64,000 bases of DNA from Spongiibacter nanhainus (lineage in GTDB: Bacteria > Pseudomonadota > Gammaproteobacteria > Pseudomonadales > Spongiibacteraceae), in the NCBI RefSeq assembly GCF_016132545.1, contig NZ_CP066167.1, positions 1,391,001 through 1,455,000 on the forward strand, written 5' to 3'. The notes under the pieces were generated by a model, which saw only the letters and a list, made by a program, of their open reading frames with translations, searched no databases and was not told the origin of the DNA. Every line of letters starts with the position of its first letter. Position 1 is the first letter of the stretch. A program made the position numbers and the translations under genes. Positions 9,239 through 18,141 of the stretch are shown here, piece by piece.

Positions 9239-10228
9239 ATGACAGATAAAACTTCAGTCACGCTGTCCTACACCCAGGGCATTTTGCAGGCGGCAGAGCG
9301 CCGGGGTATTCCAATCTCGCCATCACTGCTGGAGCAGGTAGAGCAGGGCGGACGCACACCGATGTCCCTTCAGGACGACATCTGGGAGGACTACTGCAAG
9401 GCCGCGGATGACCCCCTGGCCGGTTTGCGGTTGGGTTTGGAGCTACAGGTCGGTCACCTGGACCTGGTGGGCATGCTGTTAATGAGCTGTGAAACCCAGG
9501 GAGAGGCCCTGGAGCTGCTGCTGGAGTACCACCCTATTGTCGGGGAGGGTGGGGATTTTTCCTTGATTCACGAGGGTTCGTTTTGCCAGTTGGTGTACGA
9601 GCCTCACTATCAGATACGCCGCCGTGAGCGGGTCGAGACGGTGCTGGCCTGCGTGTTGAATATGGCGCGTTGGGTCACAGGTGGTCGCTTTGAAGCCGAG
9701 CGGGTGCTTTTTATCAGTCCGCCTGGCGATCAGTCTGAGTTTTACCCGGAGCTCTTGCAGGCTCCGGTCAGTTTTAATGCACCCTGCAATGCCTTGGTCT
9801 TTGCGCCGGCGCTGCAATCGACGCCATTGATTCAGACCAACCGCACCATGCGGGATCAGCTACGCAGTTTGGCCGATCAGATGCTGAAAGACCTGGAGCA
9901 CGCCGGCTTTAGCAGTGAAGTGCAGGCATTGATTCGGCAGCAGCCGGGTTGGGGCAAGGAGCGTATTGCCGAGCAACTCGGTATGAGTGGCCGCCACTTG
10001 GTTCGCAAGCTGCAGGAGGAGGGCACTACTTTCAAGCTGCTGCGCAGTCGCCTGTTGCAGCACCTTGCGGAGGAGATGCTGGAATCTGGCGACGCCGTGA
10101 CCGATGTTGCCACCGCACTGGGCTTTTCAGATGAGAGCGCCTTCAGCAAGGCCTTTAAACGCTGGGCGGGCGTGACCCCCGCGTATTTTAGGGAACATGC
10201 CAAAGACAATAGTCACCGCAGCCGATAA
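9239..10228 (+). CDS. AraC-family transcriptional regulator (arabinose-binding-like N domain)
   Basis: A 329-residue regulator. Residues up to about 210 match the long alpha/beta sensor domain (PF12625-like) seen in OruR/ArgR-type regulators. The C-terminal part holds two helix-turn-helix motifs, including ERIAEQLGMSGRHLVRKL near 240 and VTDVATALGFSDESAFSKAFKRW near 285, ending in TPAYFRE. It is divergent from the flavin monooxygenase with 102 bases between starts and lies 123 bases before the acyl-CoA synthetase. It likely activates one or both units in response to a pathway compound. Confidence 0.9.
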   Translation: MTDKTSVTLSYTQGILQAAERRGIPISPSLLEQVEQGGRTPMSLQDDIWEDYCKAADDPLAGLRLGLELQVGHLDLVGMLLMSCETQGEALELLLEYHPIVGEGGDFSLIHEGSFCQLVYEPHYQIRRRERVETVLACVLNMARWVTGGRFEAERVLFISPPGDQSEFYPELLQAPVSFNAPCNALVFAPALQSTPLIQTNRTMRDQLRSLADQMLKDLEHAGFSSEVQALIRQQPGWGKERIAEQLGMSGRHLVRKLQEEGTTFKLLRSRLLQHLAEEMLESGDAVTDVATALGFSDESAFSKAFKRWAGVTPAYFREHAKDNSHRSR

Positions 10229-10351
10229 CTTCTTGGTCCCTGCCAGACAACAAGCGCATCGCTGAGTGTGGCAGGATTGAGTGCATCGCCAAACCGGGGG
10301 CTCAATTTACCACTGGGCCATATTCCACTGGCTTAGCTAGGAGAATGTGAT

Positions 10352-11893
10352 TTGAACACAACAGATTGCCTGCTGCGGAATCTGCAGAGAATTCCAACAG
10401 AGACTGCCATCTTCGACGGTGGCACCGCCTTGACCTGGAGTGAGTTGTGCGAGCGTGTGGGCCGTTTGGCCGCAGGTTTTGCCAGTTTGGGGACAGCCCA
10501 AAGCGGCCGTGTTGCAACCTTGCTGGGCAATACCTATCGCAATATCGAGACAAACTACGCCGCCCAGTGGTTGGGGGCCGCCACTGTGCCTATCAATATT
10601 CGCTGGACGGCTCCAGAGGTGGAGTATGCACTGCAGGATTGTGGTGCCAAAGTGCTGGTGGTGGACAAGATGAATTGGGCCACCGCGGCGGCTTTGAATC
10701 CCGATCTGCTGGCCTCGCTACAGGTGGTGTGGGCTGACGACGGCGAGGCGCCGGACTCGAGTCACCATTACGATGAGCTTATAGCCGATCACAAGCCTCT
10801 GCCCCGCTGCGAGTGTGGCGGCAGAGACATTGCCAGTATTTTTTATACTGGCGGCACCACGGGGCGCTCCAAAGGCGTATTGCTCTCCCACGACAATCAC
10901 GTCAGCCACAGTATTGCGCTGATTGCAGATTGTGCTCTGGCGGCGGGGGAGGTGCGTTACCTGCATGCCGCGCCAATGTTTCACATCGCCGATTCGCTGT
11001 TTACCCATGTGGTCAGTCAGCTGGGTGGTTGTCACGTTATTCTGCGGCAGTTTTCTCCGGCGGCGTTAGCGGAGGTCGTTGAGCAGCAGCACGTCAATGT
11101 CACTGTGTTGGTGCCCACTATGATTCAGATGGTGATGTTAGAACCCGCGCTGGCGGATCGCTGTTTCAAGGTTCTGGAGCGCCTGTTTTACGGCGCCTCG
11201 CCAATGCCCGAGGCGCTTACCAAGCAAATGCTGCAGCGTTATCCCGAGCTGGAGCTGTGCCAACTCTACGGCCAGACTGAGGCCTCTCCGGTGCTGACTA
11301 TTCTGCCAAAACGCTGGCATGGCAGTGGCGACAACTATCTGCCCCAGGCCCGTTCGGCGGGCCGGGCAATGATGGGCACCGAGGTCCGCATTGTGGATGA
11401 AGACGGTGTTGCGGTACCGAACGGAGAGCACGGCGAGATTGTGGCCCGGGGCCCCCAGGTGATGCAGGGTTACTGGAATCGCGAAGAGGAGACCGCTGCG
11501 GCGCTACGAGATGGGTGGTTGCACACCGGCGATGCCGGCTATATGGACGAGCAGGGCTTTGTCTATATTGTCGACCGCATCAAGGACATGGTGATTTCCG
11601 GCGGCGAGAACGTCTATACCATCGAGGTCGAGCAAGTGTTGTACGACCTGCCGGGGGTGGCTCAGTGCTGTGTGGTGGGGCTGCCCCACGATAAATGGGG
11701 CGAAGCGGTCCACGCTGTGGTGGTATTGGCTGCTGATGCCGATTTAACTGAAGCGCAAATCCTCGAACACTGCCGCAGCCAACTGGCGGATTACAAGCGG
11801 CCCCGCGGCGTGACGATTCGTCAGCAGCCACTGCCGCTGTCTGGGGCCGGCAAGATTCTGAAGCGGGAAGTCCGCGCCGAACTCAGCGACTAA
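10352..11893 (+). CDS. AMP-forming acyl-CoA synthetase
   Basis: A 513-residue adenylate-forming enzyme. The phosphate-binding motif FYTGGTTGRSKGV is near residue 165, YGQTEASP near 305, TGDAGYMDEQGFVYIVDR near 392-409, and the C-terminal catalytic Lys lies in GKILKRE near 505. It converts a carboxylic acid to its CoA thioester. The start is TTG at 10352: the only nearby ATG (10345) is followed at once by TGA, and TAGGAG lies just upstream of the TTG. The acid is not identifiable, but the context suggests a catabolic intermediate. Confidence 0.9.
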   Translation: MNTTDCLLRNLQRIPTETAIFDGGTALTWSELCERVGRLAAGFASLGTAQSGRVATLLGNTYRNIETNYAAQWLGAATVPINIRWTAPEVEYALQDCGAKVLVVDKMNWATAAALNPDLLASLQVVWADDGEAPDSSHHYDELIADHKPLPRCECGGRDIASIFYTGGTTGRSKGVLLSHDNHVSHSIALIADCALAAGEVRYLHAAPMFHIADSLFTHVVSQLGGCHVILRQFSPAALAEVVEQQHVNVTVLVPTMIQMVMLEPALADRCFKVLERLFYGASPMPEALTKQMLQRYPELELCQLYGQTEASPVLTILPKRWHGSGDNYLPQARSAGRAMMGTEVRIVDEDGVAVPNGEHGEIVARGPQVMQGYWNREEETAAALRDGWLHTGDAGYMDEQGFVYIVDRIKDMVISGGENVYTIEVEQVLYDLPGVAQCCVVGLPHDKWGEAVHAVVVLAADADLTEAQILEHCRSQLADYKRPRGVTIRQQPLPLSGAGKILKREVRAELSD

Positions 11894-11923
11894 GAGACGG
11901 CGAAAATGACGGCGGCTGCGTCG

Positions 11924-12937
11924 TCAGGCGACAGACGCAGCGTCGGCCTCCGTATCACTGGCTGCTTCTGTCTTGGTGGCGATGTGGCGGGAGATAAAGT
12001 CCGCCATTTCATCGTGTGCGTCGGCAACTTCAGGGAACATGTTGTAAAACAGCGGGAAGGCGTGGGGCAATGAGGGCCACAGGTGACACTCGGTATCGAC
12101 GCTCGCCTCGTGGCAGCGCCGCGCCATATACAGCCCATCGTCCATCAACACTTCGTTGTCACTGACAAAAAACTGTAGTGGCGGCAGGCCTTGGCAATCC
12201 ATATACAAGGGTGACATCTCCGGATCGCTGGCATCGTGCTCGCCAATATAGGCCTCGCCCAGGCTGGAAAACGCCGAGATCGGTAGTAAGACGTCTCCTT
12301 TGCGCAACCGCCCACGGGAGGGCAAACCGTGTATTCGGCTGAGCTCAGTTACGGGTGACACCGGAATCCCACATGCTGGGGCTTCGACTCCACGCTTGCG
12401 TAATCGTTGCAATAGACCAAACAACAAGTTGCCGCCCGCGGAGTCACCGATCAGCGCGATGCGCTCCGGCGCGAAGCCGCGGCTCAGCAGTTCCATGTAA
12501 GCCTCTTCGCAGTCGTCCAAGGCCGCAGGAAAGCGATGCATGGGGGCCAGCCGGTAATCGGGAACAAAGGCGGGAATGCCCAACTTTTTGCACAGTCTCG
12601 CGGCGGTATCCAAATGGGCGTTGGGCGCCGCAGGCATTATGAAAGCACCGCCATGGAGCCATAGAATAATGGGCTGATCGGTTCGGCTGATATCGCCCAG
12701 TGTGTGGCCTGGAGAGCGCCCCAGAATCTGGTAATCGATGTTAATGCCGTGCTTGGGCGCCTCCATCGAGGCGGTCAGTACTTGGAAGTTGGAGATTTTG
12801 CGGATGCTGCCTCGCATCATCCGTGATAGCAGTGGTTTGCCCACCACACGCATAAAAAACAGTGTGATCCGCGACCGCAGGCTAAGCTGCAAATGCTTGT
12901 ACTTGATCGATAGTTCAGGGCTGGGTGAAGAGGGCAT
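11924..12937 (-). CDS. Alpha/beta hydrolase, HSL family (paralogue 1)
   Basis: A 337-residue carboxylesterase of the hormone-sensitive-lipase group. The oxyanion-hole motif HGGAF is near residue 95, the nucleophile elbow GDSAGGN near 165, a catalytic Asp region (SDNEVLMDD) near 262, and the His in LPHAFPL near 290. It is closely related to the next gene upstream (12983-13984), with the same motif order and similar ends, so the two are a tandem duplication. It likely cleaves short or medium acyl esters or lactones in the pathway. Confidence 0.87.
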   Translation of the reverse strand: MPSSPSPELSIKYKHLQLSLRSRITLFFMRVVGKPLLSRMMRGSIRKISNFQVLTASMEAPKHGINIDYQILGRSPGHTLGDISRTDQPIILWLHGGAFIMPAAPNAHLDTAARLCKKLGIPAFVPDYRLAPMHRFPAALDDCEEAYMELLSRGFAPERIALIGDSAGGNLLFGLLQRLRKRGVEAPACGIPVSPVTELSRIHGLPSRGRLRKGDVLLPISAFSSLGEAYIGEHDASDPEMSPLYMDCQGLPPLQFFVSDNEVLMDDGLYMARRCHEASVDTECHLWPSLPHAFPLFYNMFPEVADAHDEMADFISRHIATKTEAASDTEADAASVA

Positions 12938-12982
12938 GCAAAGGGTCCTTAAATTGTCGAGCCGGTGGCGTGATTACCGGGA

Positions 12983-13984
12983 TTAGCTGGCAGCCGGCTT
13001 ACCGTGGAGCTCACCGGCTACTGGCTTAGTACTTGGCTTAGTGCCCGGCAAATGCCGCTGGGTAAATTCAACCATTTCATCCAGGGCTTGTCTCGCCTCG
13101 GGAAAAATTCGCTCAAACAGCGGAAAGGCGTGGGGAAGCCTTGGCCAGACGTGACATTCGGTTTCCACCCCGGACTCTATGCAGCGCTCGGCTAGATGAA
13201 CAGCGTCATCCATGAGTATTTCATTACTGCTGGCAAGAATAAACACGGGCGGCAGCCCCACTAATTTCATATACAGTGGCGATAACTCCGGGTGAGAGCC
13301 ATCGGTTTCGCCGCAGTAGGCCTCGGCGAGTTTAGGCAAAGCCGCCAGCGGTAACAAGGGGTCCCGGAGCCGGCGCATATACAGGGTTGGGGGATAGTAC
13401 GCTCGTCCAAGCTCGGCCAGTGGCGAGATGGCGATGGCGCAGGCTGGCATGGGGATGTGGTTTTTGCGGATACGCCGCATCAGCCCAAATATGAGATTGC
13501 CACCCGCCGAATCGCCGATCAGAACCACTTTTTCCGGTGCGAAGCCCAGTTCCAGTAAGGCGTGGTAGGCCTGCTCACAGTCGTCCAGTCCGGCGGGGTA
13601 AGGGTGTTCGGGGATCAAGCGGTAGTCAGGCATAAACGCCGCGATACCCAGTGACTTACAGTATTGGGCGCAGGTGGACAGGTGCATATTGGAGGCAGGC
13701 AGTAAAAAGGCTCCGCCGTGCAGCCACAGCGCCACCGGCTTGCTGGTGTCCGACAAATCGCCAAGTACGTGGCCGGGAATGTCGTTGAGATTTTGCTCGG
13801 CGATGGCAATGCCGGGTACATCGGGCCAGGGCAGGGTTCGCACTCGCTTTTGCAACTTCGCAAGCACTGCTGGGCTGGAACTGGCCATTTGCATCATCAT
13901 CGGCGGAGCAACCAGGCGCATAAGAGTCAGGAGTGCGCGGCTGCGAAGACCGATGGGGATGTCTCTGTATTCTATACCCATCAA
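12983..13984 (-). CDS. Alpha/beta hydrolase, HSL family (paralogue 2)
   Basis: A 333-residue HSL-type esterase with HGGAF near residue 90, GDSAGGN near 160, SSNEILMDD near 256 and LPHAFPLFE near 284. The start region (MGIEYRDIPIGLRSRALLTLMRLV) parallels that of paralogue 1, which begins 45 bases after this stop. Tandem esterases with diverged lids often split substrate range between them; whether that holds here is unknown. The pair lies between the acyl-CoA synthetase and a P450. Confidence 0.87.
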   Translation of the reverse strand: MMGIEYRDIPIGLRSRALLTLMRLVAPPMMMQMASSSPAVLAKLQKRVRTLPWPDVPGIAIAEQNLNDIPGHVLGDLSDTSKPVALWLHGGAFLLPASNMHLSTCAQYCKSLGIAAFMPDYRLIPEHPYPAGLDDCEQAYHALLELGFAPEKVVLIGDSAGGNLIFGLMRRIRKNHIPMPACAIAISPLAELGRAYYPPTLYMRRLRDPLLPLAALPKLAEAYCGETDGSHPELSPLYMKLVGLPPVFILASSNEILMDDAVHLAERCIESGVETECHVWPRLPHAFPLFERIFPEARQALDEMVEFTQRHLPGTKPSTKPVAGELHGKPAAS

Positions 13985-14156
13985 ATACCCATACCGATAC
14001 GGATTCTGCGCTTGTGAGGAGCGCCGAGTGTTTATCTTACCGACATTAAGTTGGCGCTAATATTATGGCTTCATTGTGATGACGCTAAGAAACTAACAGA
14101 TAGCAGCGCGATTGAACATCGCTGGCACAGCGAACTTTGGTCGCTCCACAACGCAA

Positions 14157-14208
14157 AAGGCGCTCGGCCGTCGCTGCCAAGGAGGGCACGACGGCGGCGA
14201 ACGCCTTT
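14157..14208 (-). terminator. Probable terminator after P450 gene
   Basis: AAAGGCG (14157-14163) pairs with CGCCTTT (14202-14208), with further pairing inside (GCCGTCG with CGACGGC). It lies 20-70 bases past the P450 stop codon. The T-run on the minus strand is short, so the call is moderate. Confidence 0.45.
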
Positions 14209-14228
14209 CACTATTGCGGTAAAAACGC

Positions 14229-15476
14229 CTACCACAGCAAATGCAGTTCTTCCGGTCCCCATACCGGGCCGCCGTGGTACTGAACCGGGTGATCGGGATT
14301 GAGGCGGAATTCTGGCAGGCGGGCCAGCATTTCCTCATAGAGGATGTTGAGCTCGATGCGAGCAAGGTGAGAGCCGAGGCAGCGGTGAGGACCGGCGCCG
14401 AAGGCAATGTGGACGCTTTCCCGGGCCAGGTTGAATTCTTCTGGCGAGTCGAACTCATTGGGGTCCAGATCGGCGGTGGGCAGCAGCAGTACCGCTTTTT
14501 CACCTTTCTTCATGGTCACGCCCTGAAACTCCATATCCTCCTTCACAAAGCGTGGCGGCAGAGTGAAGGTATAGCGGCGCAGGATTTCTTCCGTCGCGGC
14601 GGGGACTTTGTCCGGATTGGCGCGCAGCTCGGCCTGGAGCTCGGGGTGGGTGGCTAGGTGGTTGGCGCCGATGCCCATGCCGTTCATGACGGTGTCCAGC
14701 CCCGCCACGAAAATCATCACGCAGTAATTTTCCAGGTCGTGGATGGTGGCGGGTTGGCCGTCAAACTCTGCACTCCAAAGCAAGGAAATAACATCGTCCT
14801 GGGGGTTGTCTTTGCGCTCCATGATGGTGTCGTGCATGACCGCAGCCACTTTGCGAAGCCGTTCCTGTACAGCAGATGGCTCGAAATCGGTATTGGCCAG
14901 GTGTTCTTTCACCAGCGCCCGGTATTCGTCCTGCTTCTCTATGGGAAGGCCGAAAATTTTCAAAAATACTGTCACTGGTAGTGGCTCGGCGATGGAGCCC
15001 ATAAACTCGCAGCCGCCCTGGGGCTTGTATTTTTCGATCAAGTCCGCCGCCAGCGTGCGAATATCGCCCTCAATTTTCTTCATCGCCTTGGGTGAAAACG
15101 CGCGCTGTAGTGGCAGCCGAAACATGGTGTGGTGCGGCGGATCCAGGGTAATTGGCGTGGGGATCAAGGGTTTGGGGTAATCCTCAGGAAGGGACTTGAG
15201 AATCTCCTGGAGCTCCTCGTAGGAGATCGGTCCGTTGCTGAATTTGTCGGTGTCCCGAGACACGTCAAACACGGCTTTGTGCCCGCGAATGATCCAGTGT
15301 CCGCCCTGGCGTGGTGTCCAGAATATCGGCGGCGCTTCTTTGCTGACTTCTACGGCTCGGGCGTGGCCTCGCTCGATCAGGCCCGGGTCGGCGTAAAAAT
15401 CGAAATCGTATACCAAGTCGTCGGCAACGTGATCGGGTTTGTCGACAGCAGGGCTGAGTTGGGCGGCGTTGGACAT
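14229..15476 (-). CDS. Cytochrome P450 (first)
   Basis: A 415-residue soluble bacterial P450. The I-helix oxygen-activation motif AGLDT is near residue 255, the ExxR of helix K is EEILRR, and the heme loop reads FGAGPHRCLG with the cysteine ligand at Cys366. It hydroxylates an unactivated carbon using electrons from a ferredoxin and a reductase. Neither partner is encoded in the window, so they must be supplied from elsewhere. The gene is divergent from the E1/lipoyl/Rieske cluster. The substrate is probably a terpenoid or steroid-like molecule, judged from context only. Confidence 0.92.
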   Translation of the reverse strand: MSNAAQLSPAVDKPDHVADDLVYDFDFYADPGLIERGHARAVEVSKEAPPIFWTPRQGGHWIIRGHKAVFDVSRDTDKFSNGPISYEELQEILKSLPEDYPKPLIPTPITLDPPHHTMFRLPLQRAFSPKAMKKIEGDIRTLAADLIEKYKPQGGCEFMGSIAEPLPVTVFLKIFGLPIEKQDEYRALVKEHLANTDFEPSAVQERLRKVAAVMHDTIMERKDNPQDDVISLLWSAEFDGQPATIHDLENYCVMIFVAGLDTVMNGMGIGANHLATHPELQAELRANPDKVPAATEEILRRYTFTLPPRFVKEDMEFQGVTMKKGEKAVLLLPTADLDPNEFDSPEEFNLARESVHIAFGAGPHRCLGSHLARIELNILYEEMLARLPEFRLNPDHPVQYHGGPVWGPEELHLLW

Positions 15477-15852
15477 GGCGTTCTCCGAACTTATTGTCTT
15501 AATTGATTTTCAAGGTGAAGGTGAGTGGAGTTCTCTCCTCGCCTTGGGGCTTATTGCTCTATTGGCTTTAATTGCAGTTTCTTATTGCAGCGTACGGGCT
15601 GCGGGCCTGGTGGTGCTGCCTTACTCGGCTGAGCCCTCGGCGTCGATGCCCTTTTAACACTGCAACTCATGTATGCAAATGAATCTTATTGTCGACTCCT
15701 GGGCTGAATCTACCCGGGAGCGCAATGCGTAAATTTTCTTCCGACAGGGCTCTTTACATTCGCGCCCTTGGGATTTAAATTAAACACCATTGTTGAATAA
15801 TATAGCAATAATCTCAAGCTCAATTCACTGGAAAAAATAAGCGAAGAATCTT
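15477..15852. other. Divergent intergenic region between P450 and E1 alpha
   Basis: This 376-bp region separates two divergent units. Its right half is AT-rich and carries one copy of the shared operator-like motif (15785-15795), 58 bases before the E1 alpha start. No gene, tRNA or terminator was seen in it. Confidence 0.5.
15785..15795. promoter_or_regulatory. Operator-like palindrome, site 2
   Basis: CACCA-T-TGTTG, one mismatch from the perfect repeat, followed by AATAAT. It lies 58 bases upstream of the E1 alpha start codon. Confidence 0.55.
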
Positions 15853-16836
15853 ATGGGCGCTTCAGATACTTTCACCTCGAAAGACCTGTACGAGGTCTAT
15901 AAAAAAGCACTGCGGATTTACATGGTCGATGACAACATTCGGGGCTTGATCCGCTCCGGTGCCATGCACCCGGTGTACTACTCACCCCGCGGCCAAGAAA
16001 TTGTAGCCGCTGCAATGGGGGTTCATCTCGAAGCCAAGGACTACTTGTGCACGATCTATCGGGGTATTCACGACCAAGTCGCCAAGGGCATGCCCCTGGA
16101 TGTGTTGTTGGCCGAATATTTCATGAAGGCCACCGGCGCCTGTAAGGGCAAGGGTGGCGCAATGCATATCACTCACCCTGCCTCTGGGGTGATGGTGACC
16201 ACCGGGGTGGTGGGCAGCAGCATGCCTATTGCCAACGGCCTGGCCTGGGCGTCCCAGCTTAATGGCGAAGACCGGGTATCGGTTGCCACCTTCGGTGACG
16301 GCGCCGCCAATATCGGTGCCTTCCACGAGGCCCTGAACCTGGCCGCCATCTGGAAGTTACCGACGATTTTCCTCTGCCAAAACAATCGCTACCAAGAGTG
16401 TACGGCCTACGAAGATTCCACACCGATTGAGCGTATCGCCGATCGCGCCACCGCCTATGGCCCCAACATGGTTGGAGTCAGCGTAAACGGCAACGACGCC
16501 GGTGAAATGTGGACCGCCATGCGCGACGCGGTGGCCCGGGCCCGTGCCGGCGAGGGTCCTACCTTGATCGAGGCGAATACCTTCCGTTATATGGGGCACT
16601 ACTTTGGCGATCAGGCGCCCTACATTCCCAAAGAAGAACTTGAAGCCGAGATGGCCAAGGACCCCATCGTCCTGACCCGTCAACAGGTGCTGGACTCCGG
16701 TGTCGCGACCGAGGCCGATCTGGAAGCGTTGGAAGGTGAAATCCAAGCCGAGTTTGATGCGGCTGTGGAATTTGCCAAATCCAGCCCCGACCCAGAATTG
16801 GACGAAATTTATAAAGATGTTTACGGAGCGGCGTAA
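15853..16836 (+). CDS. TPP-dependent 2-oxoacid/acyloin dehydrogenase E1, alpha subunit
   Basis: A 327-residue alpha subunit of the heterotetrameric E1 family (acetoin, branched-chain or pyruvate dehydrogenase type). The thiamine-diphosphate motif runs from GDG (148-150) to NN (177-178). The length matches AcoA-type acetoin dehydrogenase subunits better than the longer PDH alpha subunits. It decarboxylates a 2-oxoacid, or cleaves an alpha-hydroxyketone, and passes the acyl group to a lipoyl domain. The beta-subunit gene follows after two bases and a free lipoyl domain comes third. The substrate is open; the acyloin option is attractive because an aldehyde dehydrogenase ends the cluster. Confidence 0.88.
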   Translation: MGASDTFTSKDLYEVYKKALRIYMVDDNIRGLIRSGAMHPVYYSPRGQEIVAAAMGVHLEAKDYLCTIYRGIHDQVAKGMPLDVLLAEYFMKATGACKGKGGAMHITHPASGVMVTTGVVGSSMPIANGLAWASQLNGEDRVSVATFGDGAANIGAFHEALNLAAIWKLPTIFLCQNNRYQECTAYEDSTPIERIADRATAYGPNMVGVSVNGNDAGEMWTAMRDAVARARAGEGPTLIEANTFRYMGHYFGDQAPYIPKEELEAEMAKDPIVLTRQQVLDSGVATEADLEALEGEIQAEFDAAVEFAKSSPDPELDEIYKDVYGAA

Positions 16837-16838
16837 TA

Positions 16839-17834
16839 ATGACTGATAAGATTACTTTTACCCAGGCCTACAACCGCGCCCTAGACGAGGCGATGACCGC
16901 TGACCCCAATGTGATTTTGCTGGGTGAAGACATCGGCGAAAAAGAAGGCGGCGGCGTTTTTAAAGTAACCGCTGGACTGGGCAACAAACACGGCAATGAG
17001 CGGGTGCGGACCACCCCGATTTCCGAGCAGGCCATCATCGGTGCCGCGATTGGCGCCTCCTTGGCCGGTAAAAAGCCGGTTGCGGAAATCATGCTGATGA
17101 ACTTCATCACCGTAGCCATGGACCAGATCGTTAACCACGCCGCCAAACTGCGTTTTATGTCCGGCGGCCAGACCAATGTGCCCATTACCATCCGCACCCG
17201 CACCGGTGCCGGTATGAGCGCCGCCGGTCAACACTCGGACATGCTGGAAGCCTGGTTCTGTCATACCGCGGGTATGAAGGTGGTGATTCCCTCTACCCCC
17301 GCGGAGGCCGTTGGCCTGCTGCGCGCCTGTATCGACGATCCCGACCCCTGCCTCTTTATCGAAGACGCGCTGACCCGCGCCGACAAGGGACCTGCGCCCG
17401 AGGTAGAGAACTACAGTATTCCGCTGGGTAAGGCCAATGTGGAGCGCGAGGGCACCGACGTTAGCTTTATCAGCTACGGTCGCCCCCTCAAAGATATGCG
17501 TGCCATGGTGGATAAGCTGGCAGAGGACGGCATCTCGGTGGAGATTATCGATCTGCGCACGGTGTCGCCGCTGGATACCGACACTATTGTGAAGTCGGTG
17601 AATAAAACTGGTCGCGCAGTGATTGCCCACGAGGCGGTGCGCAGCTTTGGTGTGGGCGCTGAAGTCGCCGCACGGATTCAAGAACACTGCTTTGGCAAAT
17701 TGAAGGCCCCCATCAAGCGGGTTGCCTCCAAGGACGCTGCGGTGCCCTTTGCTCGGGTATTGGAGCACAAGGCCTTTTTGTATCAGGCCAGTGATATAGA
17801 GCAAGCTATCCGCGACACCCTTGAAGGTAAATAG
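16839..17834 (+). CDS. TPP-dependent 2-oxoacid/acyloin dehydrogenase E1, beta subunit
   Basis: A 331-residue E1 beta subunit with the N-terminal pyrimidine-binding domain (LLGEDIGEKEGGGVFKVTAGL, the catalytic Glu region near residues 29-45) and the C-terminal transketolase domain (VEIIDLRTVSPLDTDTIV near 230). It pairs with the alpha subunit two bases upstream to form the alpha2beta2 E1. A 76-base gap with AAAGGGA separates it from the lipoyl gene. Its length matches the AcoB type. Confidence 0.9.
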   Translation: MTDKITFTQAYNRALDEAMTADPNVILLGEDIGEKEGGGVFKVTAGLGNKHGNERVRTTPISEQAIIGAAIGASLAGKKPVAEIMLMNFITVAMDQIVNHAAKLRFMSGGQTNVPITIRTRTGAGMSAAGQHSDMLEAWFCHTAGMKVVIPSTPAEAVGLLRACIDDPDPCLFIEDALTRADKGPAPEVENYSIPLGKANVEREGTDVSFISYGRPLKDMRAMVDKLAEDGISVEIIDLRTVSPLDTDTIVKSVNKTGRAVIAHEAVRSFGVGAEVAARIQEHCFGKLKAPIKRVASKDAAVPFARVLEHKAFLYQASDIEQAIRDTLEGK

Positions 17835-17910
17835 AAGGGAAATAAGGGGCGGCAACCAATCGGCGAAAACGAATTAACCCTCGAAGACTTATAACTAAAG
17901 GGAAAACACA

Positions 17911-18141
17911 ATGAGTACAGACGTTTGCATTCCATCTATCGGCTTCTCTACCCAGGAAGCTACTCTGACTGAGTGGCTGGCTGAAGATGGCGCAGCTATC
18001 GAGAAGGGACAGCCCTTGTACACCTTGGAGCTGGATAAATCCGTTCAGGAAATTGAGGCACCCGCCAGTGGGACCTTGAAGGTCATCGCCGAAACCGGTG
18101 AAGCCTATGAAGTGGGAGCCAAAATCGCGGAGATTGTGTGA
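17911..18141 (+). CDS. Free-standing lipoyl-domain protein
   Basis: A 76-residue protein consisting only of a biotinyl/lipoyl domain. The modified lysine is Lys43 in the hairpin ELDKSVQ; the DK pair indicates lipoate rather than biotin (biotin domains carry MKM). There is no subunit-binding domain and no E2 acyltransferase core. It sits directly after E1 alpha/beta and its stop codon overlaps the Rieske oxygenase start (TGATG), so the two are coupled. It probably accepts the acyl group from this E1 as a mobile carrier. Who receives the group, and which E3 reoxidises the dithiol, is not encoded here. Confidence 0.85.
   Translation: MSTDVCIPSIGFSTQEATLTEWLAEDGAAIEKGQPLYTLELDKSVQEIEAPASGTLKVIAETGEAYEVGAKIAEIV

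Noticed and set aside
16881-17855. 324-residue open frame antisense to E1 beta
   Set aside because: It covers a well-supported E1 beta gene and has no family character.
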